Shown here one piece after another: positions 1-11,575 of a stretch of 64,000 nucleotides of DNA. The DNA is from JABFRZ01 sp964631945. Lineage in GTDB: Bacteria; Planctomycetota; UBA1135; GCA-002686595. The DNA lies in assembly GCA_964631945.1 (NCBI GenBank), contig CAZWAY010000024.1, positions 14,055 through 78,054 on the forward strand, written 5' to 3'. Numbering within the stretch: position 1 is the stretch's first letter; each line of letters begins with the position of its first letter. Both the position numbers and the translations under genes were made by a program. The notes beneath the pieces were generated by a model, which was given only the letters and a program-made list of their open reading frames with translations, was not told the DNA's origin and made no database searches.

Positions 1-1
1 G

Positions 2-784
2 GCCGAGAGCCAGCCTGGCCCGCTGCAACGGCACCCGCGCGCCGAGCGCGGCGCCGACTTCGGCTCGCCGTCGGAGCCGCTCTCCGCGACGCCGCTCTCC
101 GAGAACGCCCCGGACGCTGCGCCGGGCACGCTCGAGCTGCAGGCCCCGCGCGAGCAGCCCGCGCCCGAGCAGGTCATCGGCCTGAAGGCCGCCGGACCGG
201 CCCAAGCGCTGGCCGCGAGCGCGCGCACCTACGCCGTGCGCACGGGCGACACGCTCAGCGAGATCGCCCAGCGCGAGCTCGGCTCGGCGCGCCGCTGGCA
301 GGAGCTCGTGAGCGCCAATCCCGGCCTCGATCCGAGCAAGCTGCGCGTCGGTCAATCGATCCGCATCCCGGGGGCGCCGGCCGTGGGCGGCGAGCCGCGC
401 ACCGCGGCCGTGAACGCCGCCGCGCCCAAGCCGGGCGCCGAGCCCAAGCCGGCCGCGCCGGCCAAGGCCGGGGCCAGCGGCAAGACCTGGAAGGTGGGCC
501 AGGGCGAGAACCTGTGGCGCATCGCCGAGCGCGCGCTCGGCGACGGCAAGCGCTGGCGCGAGATCGCCTCCCTCAACCCGAAGGTGAACCCCGACAAGCT
601 CCTGCTGGGGCAGGAGCTGGTGTTGCCGGGCTCGGCCCAGGCGCCGGCGCGCGCGCCGGACAAGAAGAGCGGCACGAGCAACCCGAAGCTCGCCGTCAAC
701 CCGCCCAAGGCCAAGGGCGACTCGGTGATCCTCGCCAGCGCGTCTCGCTCCGAAGGCGCCCGCCGCGGAGGGAAGGTCAAGTGA
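2..784 (+). CDS. LysM-domain protein, 5' end outside the window
   Basis: The frame is open from base 2, so the true start lies upstream; an in-frame GTG at 236 falls inside the first LysM repeat and is not the start. Two LysM repeats are visible: the first begins near base 230 (TYAVRTGDTLSEIAQREL) and the second near base 485 (WKVGQGENLWRIAERALG), each ending in a VGQ/LGQ...LPG or IPG turn. They are joined by an Ala/Pro/Lys-rich linker, and an acidic Ala/Pro-rich stretch precedes the first. LysM repeats bind GlcNAc-containing glycans, usually peptidoglycan. Its position directly before murG, murC and murB fits a wall-associated role. Its TGA overlaps the GTG of the next small gene (GTGA), which implies translational coupling. 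No catalytic domain is visible in the part present. Confidence 0.85.
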   Translation, partial: AESQPGPLQRHPRAERGADFGSPSEPLSATPLSENAPDAAPGTLELQAPREQPAPEQVIGLKAAGPAQALAASARTYAVRTGDTLSEIAQRELGSARRWQELVSANPGLDPSKLRVGQSIRIPGAPAVGGEPRTAAVNAAAPKPGAEPKPAAPAKAGASGKTWKVGQGENLWRIAERALGDGKRWREIASLNPKVNPDKLLLGQELVLPGSAQAPARAPDKKSGTSNPKLAVNPPKAKGDSVILASASRSEGARRGGKVK

Positions 785-975
785 AGCGCAGCACGCGGAT
801 CTTCCTCTTGGCGGGGTGTGCGGTGGTCCTGGTGCTCGAGGCCCCGCTCTCGCTTGCCTCGCTGGCCGCCGGCTGGGCCGGTCCGTACGCGCGCCGCGGC
901 GAGCCGCGCTCGGCCTCGACCGGGCACGGGCAGCCGAACTCCGTGGCCCTGCTCGAGTTCTCTTCGCGCCAGTAG
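781..975 (+). CDS. small single-pass membrane or exported peptide (64 aa)
   Basis: The GTG start at 781 overlaps the TGA of the LysM gene, and TAG ends the frame at 975. The product begins MKRSTRIFLLAGCAVVLVLE, a positively charged N-terminus followed by a hydrophobic stretch of about 25 residues that could be a membrane anchor or signal peptide. The rest is short, polar and Arg/Ser-rich. I recognise no family. The coupled start and the position between the LysM gene and murG suggest a small cell-wall or division-associated membrane protein, but that is only context. The hydrophobic core shares its DNA with a longer murG-frame extension, so a chance ORF cannot be excluded. Confidence 0.5.
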   Translation: MKRSTRIFLLAGCAVVLVLEAPLSLASLAAGWAGPYARRGEPRSASTGHGQPNSVALLEFSSRQ

Positions 976-997
976 CGCCGCCCGGCACGAGCTCGTC

Positions 998-2119
998 ATG
1001 CGCCTCGCTCTGGCTGGCGGCGGAACGGGAGGACACGTCGTCCCCGGGCTGCACCTGCTGGAGCACCTGCGCGCGCGGCGCGCGGCGCCCGAGGACGTGC
1101 TGTGGTTCTCGGCCGGGCGGGGGGTCGAGGAGCGCGTGCTGGCGCGGCTCCCCGAGCGCGCGGGCGCGCTGGCGCTCGAGCGGGTCGTGCTCACGCTCGA
1201 GCCCGAGACGAGCGGCGCGCCCTCCTGGTGGCGCTTGCTCGCGCGCACGGCGCCCGAGACGGGCCGCGCGCGCGCGGCGCTCGCGCGCCACCGCAGCGAG
1301 GTCCTGCTGGCCCTGGGCGGCTACACGGCCCTGCCGGCCGTGCTGGCGGCGCGCTTCCTGGGCATTCCCGTGGTGCTGCTCGAGATCAATTCGGTCGCGG
1401 GCAAGGCCACACGCGCGCTGGCGGGGCTCTCGGAGCGCGTGGTGCACGCCTGGCCGGCCTCGCTGCCGCCCGCCGGCGCGCGCCACCGCTGCTTCGGCCC
1501 ACCGCTCGCGCCGGCCTTCGGCGCGCGCGTGCCGGACGAGGCCGAGAGCGCGGCCGCACGCGCGCGGCTGGGCTTCCAGGGGGCCGCGCCGTTGCTGCTG
1601 GTGCTGGGCGGCAGCCAGGGCGCGGCCGGCCTGAATCGCTTCCTGGCCGCGCACGCCGCCGCGCTGGTGGACGCGGGGCTCCAGGTCCTGCACCAGACCG
1701 GTCCCGGGCGCCTCGAGGAGGGCGCGCCCGCGCGGGCGGGCTACCGCGCGCTCGAATACCTGGACGACGTGGCCGGAGCCCTCGACGCAGCCACGCTGGT
1801 CCTGTGCCGCGGCGGGGCCTCGACCCTGGCCGAGATCGCCGCGCGCGCGCGGCCGGCGCTGGTCGTGCCCTATCCGCACCACCGCGACCGGCACCAGGAG
1901 CACAACGCGCTCGCGCTCGGCGCGGGCGTGCGCGTGGTGCCGGAGGAGCGCCTGGACGCGGCGCTGGTCCCGACCCTCGCGCGCCTGGCCGGGCCGGAGG
2001 GCGAGCGCGAGCGCGAGCAGATGTCGCGCGCGCTCGCGCGCGCGATCCCGCGCGACGGCGTGCAGCGTCTGGCGGACGAGCTCTTGCTTGTCGCGCGACG
2101 ATTCCGCACAACGACGTGA
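998..2119 (+). CDS. murG: UDP-N-acetylglucosamine-N-acetylmuramyl-(pentapeptide) pyrophosphoryl-undecaprenol GlcNAc transferase
   Basis: MurG adds GlcNAc to lipid I to make lipid II on the inner face of the cytoplasmic membrane. The 373-residue product has the N-terminal signature GGGTGGHVVPGL (residues 7-18), the central LLVLGGSQGAAGLNR glycine loop of the second Rossmann domain, and the C-terminal sugar-nucleotide motif LCRGGASTLAEIAA followed by PYPHHRDRHQEHNA. The ATG at 998 is chosen because MurG proteins start just before the first glycine loop; the open frame runs further upstream (from 818) but would add unrelated sequence overlapping the small gene. It lies 22 nt after that gene and upstream of murC, a normal order for a dcw-type cluster. 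Confidence 0.96.
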   Translation: MRLALAGGGTGGHVVPGLHLLEHLRARRAAPEDVLWFSAGRGVEERVLARLPERAGALALERVVLTLEPETSGAPSWWRLLARTAPETGRARAALARHRSEVLLALGGYTALPAVLAARFLGIPVVLLEINSVAGKATRALAGLSERVVHAWPASLPPAGARHRCFGPPLAPAFGARVPDEAESAAARARLGFQGAAPLLLVLGGSQGAAGLNRFLAAHAAALVDAGLQVLHQTGPGRLEEGAPARAGYRALEYLDDVAGALDAATLVLCRGGASTLAEIAARARPALVVPYPHHRDRHQEHNALALGAGVRVVPEERLDAALVPTLARLAGPEGEREREQMSRALARAIPRDGVQRLADELLLVARRFRTTT

Positions 2120-2150
2120 ACCCCTGCGCGGCCTCCGGTCGCTCCCGACG

Positions 2151-3647
2151 ATGCACAGCGAGATGCACACCCGCCCCTCCGGCCCGCCCGTCCCCGCGCT
2201 GCCGCTCACGCCCGGCTTCCCCAGGCGCGTGCACCTCCTGGGCGCGGGCGGCGCGGGCGTGTCCGGGCTCGGACGCATCCTGGCCGCGCGCGGCGTGCGC
2301 ATCAGCGGCCACGACCGCGCGCGCTCGCCCATGCTCGCGGCCCTGAGCGAACTCGAGTTCGCGATCTCGCTCGGCGATTCGAGCGCCGAGCACCTGCCGG
2401 CCGACGCCGAGCTGGTGGTCCGTTCGGCCGCCGTGCCCCAGGACGATCCACAGCTCACCGCCGCGCGCGCGCGCGGCATCCCGGTCTGGAAGTACGCCGA
2501 GGCGCTCGGGCACCTGTGCCCGGCCGGGCGCACGCTGGCGGTGGCCGGCACCCATGGCAAGACCGGCAGCTCGTGGATGCTGTGGCACGCGCTCGAGGGA
2601 CTGGGAGCGCGCCTGCGGGCGCCCGTGACCGGTGCGCTGGTGGGCGGGACCTGCCGGCGCCTGCGCACCAACGCGCTGGCCGGCCACAAGGGCGGGCTGT
2701 TCTGCGTCGAGGCCTGCGAGTACGACCGCAGCTTCCTGCAGCTCGCGCCGCTGGGCGCGATCGTGACCAACGTCGAGGAAGACCACCTCGACTACTACGG
2801 CACCTTCGGCGCGATCAAGGAGGCCTTCGCGCGCTTCGCCGACCGCGTCTCGCCCGACGGGCTCTTGGTGCTGGGCCGCGACGTGCCGCCCGAGGTCGAG
2901 TTCGCCGCGCGCGCCACCGTGTGGCGTCTCGGACGCGAGCTCGAGGTCGAGCTCCTGGGCGAGACGCGCGGGGCCTTCTGCATGCGTCTGCTCGGACCGG
3001 GCTGGGCCACGCCGCCGGTGCAGCTCGCCATCCCCGGACACTTCAGCGTCGAGAACGCGGCCTGCGCGCTCGGCCTCGCGATCGGGATCAGCGCGCGCCG
3101 CGCGCGCGTCGAGCCCGCCAGCCTCGTGGCCGCCGCAGCGGCGGGGATCGAGCGCTTCGCGGGCGTCGAGCGCCGCTTCGAACCGTGGGGGAGCGCGACG
3201 TCGGATGCCGGCAGCGTGCACGTCGTGCACGACTACGCGCACCATCCGACCGAGGTGCGCGTGACGCTCGAGGCCGCGCGCCGCGCCTACCCGCGCCAGC
3301 CGCTCCACGTCCTGTTCCAGCCGCACCAGCACAGCCGCACGGCGCGCTTCCTGGAGGAGTTCGCCGAGTCCCTGCGCTTCGCCGACCACGTGGTCGTGGC
3401 GGACGTCTACGGCGCGCGCGTGCACCGCGACGGCGAGCACCGCGCGGGCGCGGGCGAGCTCGTGTCGGCGCTGCGGCGCCGGGGCGTTTCGGCCGAGGAG
3501 GGCGGCGAGCCGGCGCGCGCCTGCGAGCGCTTCGCCGCCAGCCTGCCGGGCTCGGCCGCGGCCTTCGTGCTGGGCGCGGGCGACATCGAGGGCATCCGCG
3601 AGCCGTTGCTCGCGCGCCTCGGTGCGCGCGCACCCGCGCATCCGTGA
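2151..3647 (+). CDS. murC: UDP-N-acetylmuramate-L-alanine ligase
   Basis: MurC attaches L-Ala to UDP-MurNAc with ATP in the cytoplasm, the first step of stem-peptide synthesis. Visible features are the N-terminal VHLLGAGGAGVSGLGRIL nucleotide-fold loop, the Mur-ligase P-loop GTHGKTGSSWML, the central VEEDHLDYYGTF segment, and VVHDYAHHPTEVRVTLEAAR at the start of the C-terminal domain, which separates MurC from the other Mur ligases. The 498-residue length is normal. The ATG at 2151 (or 2163) is preferred; an in-frame TTG at 2088 would overlap murG by 32 nt and add atypical sequence. The P-loop reads GKTGS where GKTTT is common, a mild variant. Confidence 0.95.
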   Translation: MHSEMHTRPSGPPVPALPLTPGFPRRVHLLGAGGAGVSGLGRILAARGVRISGHDRARSPMLAALSELEFAISLGDSSAEHLPADAELVVRSAAVPQDDPQLTAARARGIPVWKYAEALGHLCPAGRTLAVAGTHGKTGSSWMLWHALEGLGARLRAPVTGALVGGTCRRLRTNALAGHKGGLFCVEACEYDRSFLQLAPLGAIVTNVEEDHLDYYGTFGAIKEAFARFADRVSPDGLLVLGRDVPPEVEFAARATVWRLGRELEVELLGETRGAFCMRLLGPGWATPPVQLAIPGHFSVENAACALGLAIGISARRARVEPASLVAAAAAGIERFAGVERRFEPWGSATSDAGSVHVVHDYAHHPTEVRVTLEAARRAYPRQPLHVLFQPHQHSRTARFLEEFAESLRFADHVVVADVYGARVHRDGEHRAGAGELVSALRRRGVSAEEGGEPARACERFAASLPGSAAAFVLGAGDIEGIREPLLARLGARAPAHP

Positions 3648-3651
3648 GGTC

Positions 3652-4626
3652 ATGGTGACCGCGGCGCTCCTGTGGCCCTGCGCGGCGCTGCGCGAGGCGG
3701 ACCTCGCCGCACGCACCACCCTGCGCGTCGGCGGACGGGCCGAATGGCTGCTCGAGCCCGCGCACCCCGACGAGTTCGTGGCCGCCTGGAACGCGGCGCG
3801 CGAGCGCGGCTTCGAGCCGCGCGTGCTGGGCGGCGGCGCGAACCTGCTGGTGCCCGACGGGCTGCTGCCGGGCGTGGTGATCACGACCGAGCGCATGGGG
3901 CGTGTCTTCCGTCCGCACCCCGACGACGGCGCGCGCGAGGGCCAGGAGTTCACGCCGCTCCTGCCGGCGCTCGCGCGCCAGGAACGGGACGAGGACGCAC
4001 GCCTGGTGGCGTGGGCCGGCTGCTCGCTGCCCGGGCTCGTGCGCATCACGCGCGAGCTCGGATGGAGCGGCTTCGAGGGCCTGGCCGGCGTGCCGGGACA
4101 CCTCGGCGGCGGCGTGGCCATGAACGCGGGCGGGCGCTGGGGCGCGACCTGGGACGTGCTCGAGAGCGTGCGCGTGCTGGCACCCGACGGCGGCGTGCGC
4201 CACCTCCAGCGTGCGCAGTGCGCGCCGCGCTACCGCGACGGCAACCTGGACGGCGCGCTGGTGCTCGGCGCGGTGCTGCGCTTCCGCGTCGACGCGCGCG
4301 CGGTCGTGAAGGAGCGCGTGGCGACCTTCCTGCGCGAGAAGGGCGCGGCCCAGCCGGTGACCGAGCACTCCTGCGGCTGCGTCTTCAAGAACCCGGACCC
4401 GGAGCTCTCGGGCGGGCGCACGGCCGGGCAGCTGATCGAGGCCGTGGGCGCCAAGGGCACGCGCCGCGGCGACGCGCTGGTGAGCGAGAAGCACGGCAAC
4501 TTCATCGTGAACCGCGGGCGCGCGAGCGCGGCGGACGTGCTGGCGCTGATCGAGGAGCTGCGCGCGCGCGTGGCGGACGCGTTCGGGATCCGGCTCGAGA
4601 CCGAGGTCAAGCTCTGGCGCAGTTAG
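3652..4626 (+). CDS. murB: UDP-N-acetylenolpyruvoylglucosamine reductase
   Basis: MurB is the FAD and NADPH enzyme that forms UDP-MurNAc. The 324-residue product has the TTLRVGGRAEWLLEP FAD-binding start, LGGGANLLVPDG, the GFEGLAGVPGHLGGGVAMNA core, YRDGNL, and a C-terminal segment with FKNPDPELSGGRTAGQLIEA and SEKHGNFIVN. The catalytic serine motif GS-x-FKNP reads GCVFKNP here, so the proton donor would be Cys (known of the family: Ser is usual, and Cys is the natural conservative replacement). The ATG at 3652 begins 4 nt after the murC stop; a GTG at 3622 would overlap murC and add non-homologous residues. No ftsQ, ftsA or ftsZ follows, unlike most dcw clusters. Confidence 0.95.
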   Translation: MVTAALLWPCAALREADLAARTTLRVGGRAEWLLEPAHPDEFVAAWNAARERGFEPRVLGGGANLLVPDGLLPGVVITTERMGRVFRPHPDDGAREGQEFTPLLPALARQERDEDARLVAWAGCSLPGLVRITRELGWSGFEGLAGVPGHLGGGVAMNAGGRWGATWDVLESVRVLAPDGGVRHLQRAQCAPRYRDGNLDGALVLGAVLRFRVDARAVVKERVATFLREKGAAQPVTEHSCGCVFKNPDPELSGGRTAGQLIEAVGAKGTRRGDALVSEKHGNFIVNRGRASAADVLALIEELRARVADAFGIRLETEVKLWRS

Positions 4627-5125
4627 GGGCTGCATCGGGAGGGCGGCGCGCCGGTCCGCGCGTTGTGGGCGTCGTTGCGCGCGAATCCGAGCGCAGCCCA
4701 GAATCTGGAGAAAGGCCTTGGGCGTTCGTCGGAACGCTCCGATACCTCGCAGGACGGCAGCCGGGATCCCCTCGGACCCCGCCCCGCAGATCCCCTTCCC
4801 CACCTTCCCCCAACGCAGAAATGCGGGATCGCAACCCCATGCGATCCGTGTCTGCGGGGGTCGACCATCGGGGGTCCCGGCGGCCGGTTCTTCGCGCGGA
4901 GAGCGCGGGAGAAGAAATGCACCGCGAAGGCGAGGACGCGCGGAGGTCGCGGAAGAGGGCGGGTGGCAGAGCGGCTGGTGACCGCTTCGCGAGTTCGTCC
5001 CGTTGGATCGCATCGCGGTGCTCGCTATCCTCTGCGCGCCCGCTCGCCGCACCCGGGGTCGGCAGCGGACCTCTCCCACCAGGTCGGTGAGCGAGGGACT
5101 CGACCGACCCCCTACGAGAGGGCCC
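4627..5125. other. gene-free region with repeat-like tracts before thrS
   Basis: About 500 bp with no credible gene on either strand. Three things are visible. Around 4660-4760 the minus strand could encode fragments such as SERSDE and ALGFARND, peptide strings that I recall from dispersed intergenic repeats in many genomes. A short inverted repeat lies at 4824-4833 and 4840-4848. At 5075-5098 the sequence would translate to PTRSVSEG, which I recall from interspersed repeats of planctomycetes; a diverged relative (PMRSVSAG) is near 4836-4860. The thrS promoter presumably lies here, but no convincing -35/-10 pair stands out. Confidence 0.4.
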
Positions 5126-6925
5126 ATGGCCTCAGAGAAAGAAGCCGCGACCGGCGCGGCAGGCGGGGCGACGAAGGTGGCGCCGCTCGAAACCCCCTTC
5201 CCGCTCGCGACCCTGCGGCACTCCGTGTCGCACCTGATGGCCTCGGCGGTCGAGGCGCTCTACCCGGGTGCCAAGTTCGGCAACGGGCCGGCCATCGAGC
5301 ACGGCTTCTACTACGACATCGAGCTCCCGAAGCCGCTCGAGGAGCGCGACCTCGAGCGCATCGAGAACGAGATGCGCCGCATCGCCAAGAAGGCCGGCGC
5401 GATGGTGTGCAGCGAGTACACGCGCGACGAGGCGCGCGCGCGGCTCGTGCAGCGCAACCAGACCTTCAAGCTCGACACCCTGGGGCGCATCCCCGAGGGC
5501 GAGAAGATCACCTTTTACGCGCACGCCGGCTGGGAGGACCTGTGCGAGGGCCCGCACATCGACCGCTTCGACCGGCCCTTCGTCTTCAAGCTGCAGCGTG
5601 TGGCCGGGGCCTACTGGATGGGGGACGAGGCCAATCCGATGCTGCAGCGCATCTACGGGACCGCCTTCTGGACGAAGGAGGACCTCGAGCGCCACCTGGC
5701 CTGGCTTGTGGAGGTCGAGCGCTGCGACCACCGGCACCTCGGGACCGAGCTCGACCTCTTCAGCCACCACCAGGAGGCCGGCGGGGGCTTCATCTTCTGG
5801 CACCCGAAGCTCGGGGCCGTGCGGCGCGAGATGGAGACCTTCTGGTGGGAGCTGCACCAGGCGCGCGGCTACATGCCGGTCTACACCCCGCACGTCGCGC
5901 GCGAGACGCTGTTCGCGGTCTCGGGGCACCTCGAGAACTACGCCGACCTGATGTACGCCCCGATGGCGATCGACGAGCTGCCCTACCGGGTCAAGCCCAT
6001 GAATTGCCCGGGGCACATCCTCATCTACCAGAACCGCGGGCGCAGCTACCGCGAGCTCCCGCTGCGCTGGGCCGAGCTCGGCACGGTCTACCGCTACGAG
6101 CGCTCGGGCGTGTTGCACGGCATGCTGCGCGTGCGCGGCTTCACGCAGGACGACAGCCACATCTTCTGCACGCCCGAGCAGCTGCCGGCCGAGATCGCGG
6201 GGGTGCTCGAGCTCGTGCGCTCGTTGCTCTCGACCTACGGCTTCGAGTTCACGGCCTACCTGGCCACGCGTCCGGCCAAGGCCATCGGCTCGGAGGAGGT
6301 CTGGGCCCGCGCCATCGCGGCGCTGCGCGAGGGCGCGGCCAAGGCCGGGATCGCGCTAGAGCTCGACGAGGGTGGCGGCGCCTTCTACGGCCCGAAGATC
6401 GACTTCAAGATGAAGGACGCGCTCGGGCGCGAGTGGCAGACCTCGACCGTGCAGTGCGACTTCAACCTGCCGGAGCGCTTCGACCTCCACTTCACGGACA
6501 AGGACGGCGCCAAGAAGCGGCCGATCATGGTGCACCGCGCGATCTACGGCTCGCTCGAGCGCTTCGCGGGCGTGCTGATCGAACACTACGGCGGTAAGTT
6601 CCCGTTCTGGCTCGCGCCCACGCAGGTCGCGCTGATCCCGATCCGTGAGGCGCACGCCGACTACTGCCGCGAGCTGGCGCGCACGCTCGAGTCCGCCGGC
6701 CTGCGCGTGGCCTGCATGGACGACGCGGTCCACATGAACAAGAAGATCAAGGAGGCCACGCACGACAAGGTGCCGTTCCTCCTGATCGCCGGCGAGCGCG
6801 AGGTGGCCGAGCGCAAGGTCACCGTGCGCCAGCGCGAGCGCGAGCAGCAGGAAAGCGTGCCGTTCGAGGAGTTCCTGGCGCGCGCCCGGGCCCTGCGCTC
6901 ATCGCGCGCGCTCGAACTCGGCTAG
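5126..6925 (+). CDS. thrS: threonine-tRNA ligase lacking the TGS domain
   Basis: ThrRS charges tRNA-Thr and edits Ser-tRNA-Thr. The editing domain starts almost at the N-terminus with RHSVSHLMASAVEAL and contains DLCEGPHID, so the HxxxH and C...H editing residues are present. The class II catalytic core follows: KPMNCPGHILIY (zinc cysteine), RYERSGVLHGMLRVRGFTQD (motif 2) and HRAIYGSLERF (motif 3). The C-terminal anticodon-binding domain begins around ALIPIREAHADYC. The product is 599 residues, about 40 shorter than the E. coli enzyme, because the N-terminal TGS domain is absent; residues 1-27 are a low-complexity Ala/Gly/Lys lead. An in-frame start at 5003 would not restore TGS, since that stretch is the PTRSVSEG repeat-like tract. 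Confidence 0.95.
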   Translation: MASEKEAATGAAGGATKVAPLETPFPLATLRHSVSHLMASAVEALYPGAKFGNGPAIEHGFYYDIELPKPLEERDLERIENEMRRIAKKAGAMVCSEYTRDEARARLVQRNQTFKLDTLGRIPEGEKITFYAHAGWEDLCEGPHIDRFDRPFVFKLQRVAGAYWMGDEANPMLQRIYGTAFWTKEDLERHLAWLVEVERCDHRHLGTELDLFSHHQEAGGGFIFWHPKLGAVRREMETFWWELHQARGYMPVYTPHVARETLFAVSGHLENYADLMYAPMAIDELPYRVKPMNCPGHILIYQNRGRSYRELPLRWAELGTVYRYERSGVLHGMLRVRGFTQDDSHIFCTPEQLPAEIAGVLELVRSLLSTYGFEFTAYLATRPAKAIGSEEVWARAIAALREGAAKAGIALELDEGGGAFYGPKIDFKMKDALGREWQTSTVQCDFNLPERFDLHFTDKDGAKKRPIMVHRAIYGSLERFAGVLIEHYGGKFPFWLAPTQVALIPIREAHADYCRELARTLESAGLRVACMDDAVHMNKKIKEATHDKVPFLLIAGEREVAERKVTVRQREREQQESVPFEEFLARARALRSSRALELG

Positions 6926-6934
6926 GCCATTCGT

Positions 6935-6974
6935 TCTCGGAGGGCGCGCGCGGGCTGTCCCTCGGCCCTCGAGA
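6935..6974 (+). terminator. possible hairpin terminator after thrS
   Basis: An inverted repeat of about ten pairs with one bulge (TCTCGGAGGGC pairing with GCCCTCGAGA) lies 9 nt after the thrS stop. There is no T-run, so it is either a GC-type terminator or only an mRNA-stabilising hairpin. Confidence 0.4.
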
Positions 6975-7274
6975 TGCCAGGATCTGGATCGACCTCCTCG
7001 TGCACCCTGGAGGGGGTACAGGATTCGGATGCGTCCTCCGCGATTCGGATCGACGATTGCAACATCGAGCAGTTCTTTCAAAGCGAGCATCTATCATATC
7101 TGAAATACGGACGATTCCCCATTGCGCCATTCTATCTATGGGGGAAAAATGGGCCCTGTCGAATCGCCGCTCCCATCCGTGGGGTCGGATTCGACCTGTC
7201 CGAGGAGTTGGACGTGGGTCCGAGGCTCGGGCAGGGCACTCCAGCTCTCGTCCCCCCATCTGGATTCCCCCCCG
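6975..7274 (+). promoter_or_regulatory. AT-rich leader and likely promoter region of the multicopper oxidase gene
   Basis: Bases 7050-7150 are much richer in A and T than the surroundings, which is unusual in this window and typical of a promoter. A TTCTTT...ATATCT pair with 17-nt spacing (7070-7098) is one possible sigma-70-type match, but it is weak. The repeated string GATTCGGAT occurs at about 7023 and 7040. A 5' in-frame ATG at 7149 with a purine-rich GGGGG tract upstream is an alternative translation start for the downstream gene. Confidence 0.35.
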
Positions 7275-9998
<2,724 letters not shown>

Positions 9999-10013
9999 GC
10001 GACGTTCCACGCG

Positions 10014-10040
10014 GCGAGGGGAGCTTCCCGCTTCCCTCGC
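10014..10040 (+). terminator. GC hairpin between the oxidase and sco genes
   Basis: An 11-bp inverted repeat with one mismatch (GCGAGGGGAGC and GCTTCCCTCGC) encloses a 5-nt loop. It sits 16 nt after the oxidase stop and 23 nt before the next start. With no T-run it may attenuate or stabilise the transcript rather than end it. Confidence 0.4.
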
Positions 10041-10063
10041 CCGTGGCTGCGAGCGCACCCGCC

Positions 10064-11392
<1,329 letters not shown>

Positions 11393-11575
11393 CCCCGCCG
11401 GGCGGGCCGACCTGGACAGGGAAAGTGCTCTGGCCCCGATTCTCGCGGGGCGACTCCCAGATCCGGGATGCCGGACGCCGGGATCCGGGCGCGAATCGAG
11501 CGCGTTCGACGCTTCCGCGGTAGGAAGGAGTTCGAAAGCGCGCTAGCGTCTGCGGGGCGCGCGAGTGGAGACGGC

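Noticed and set aside
1386..4121. Very long open frame on the minus strand under murC and murB
   Set aside because: It is antisense to confidently identified mur genes and its translation is Arg/Ala/Pro-rich without domains, as expected from GC-rich third positions.
4960..5030. tRNA-Ser/Leu-like D-arm string (GTGGCAGAGCGGCTGG)
   Set aside because: No anticodon stem, TPsiC arm or acceptor stem follows; the similarity stops after about 20 bases.
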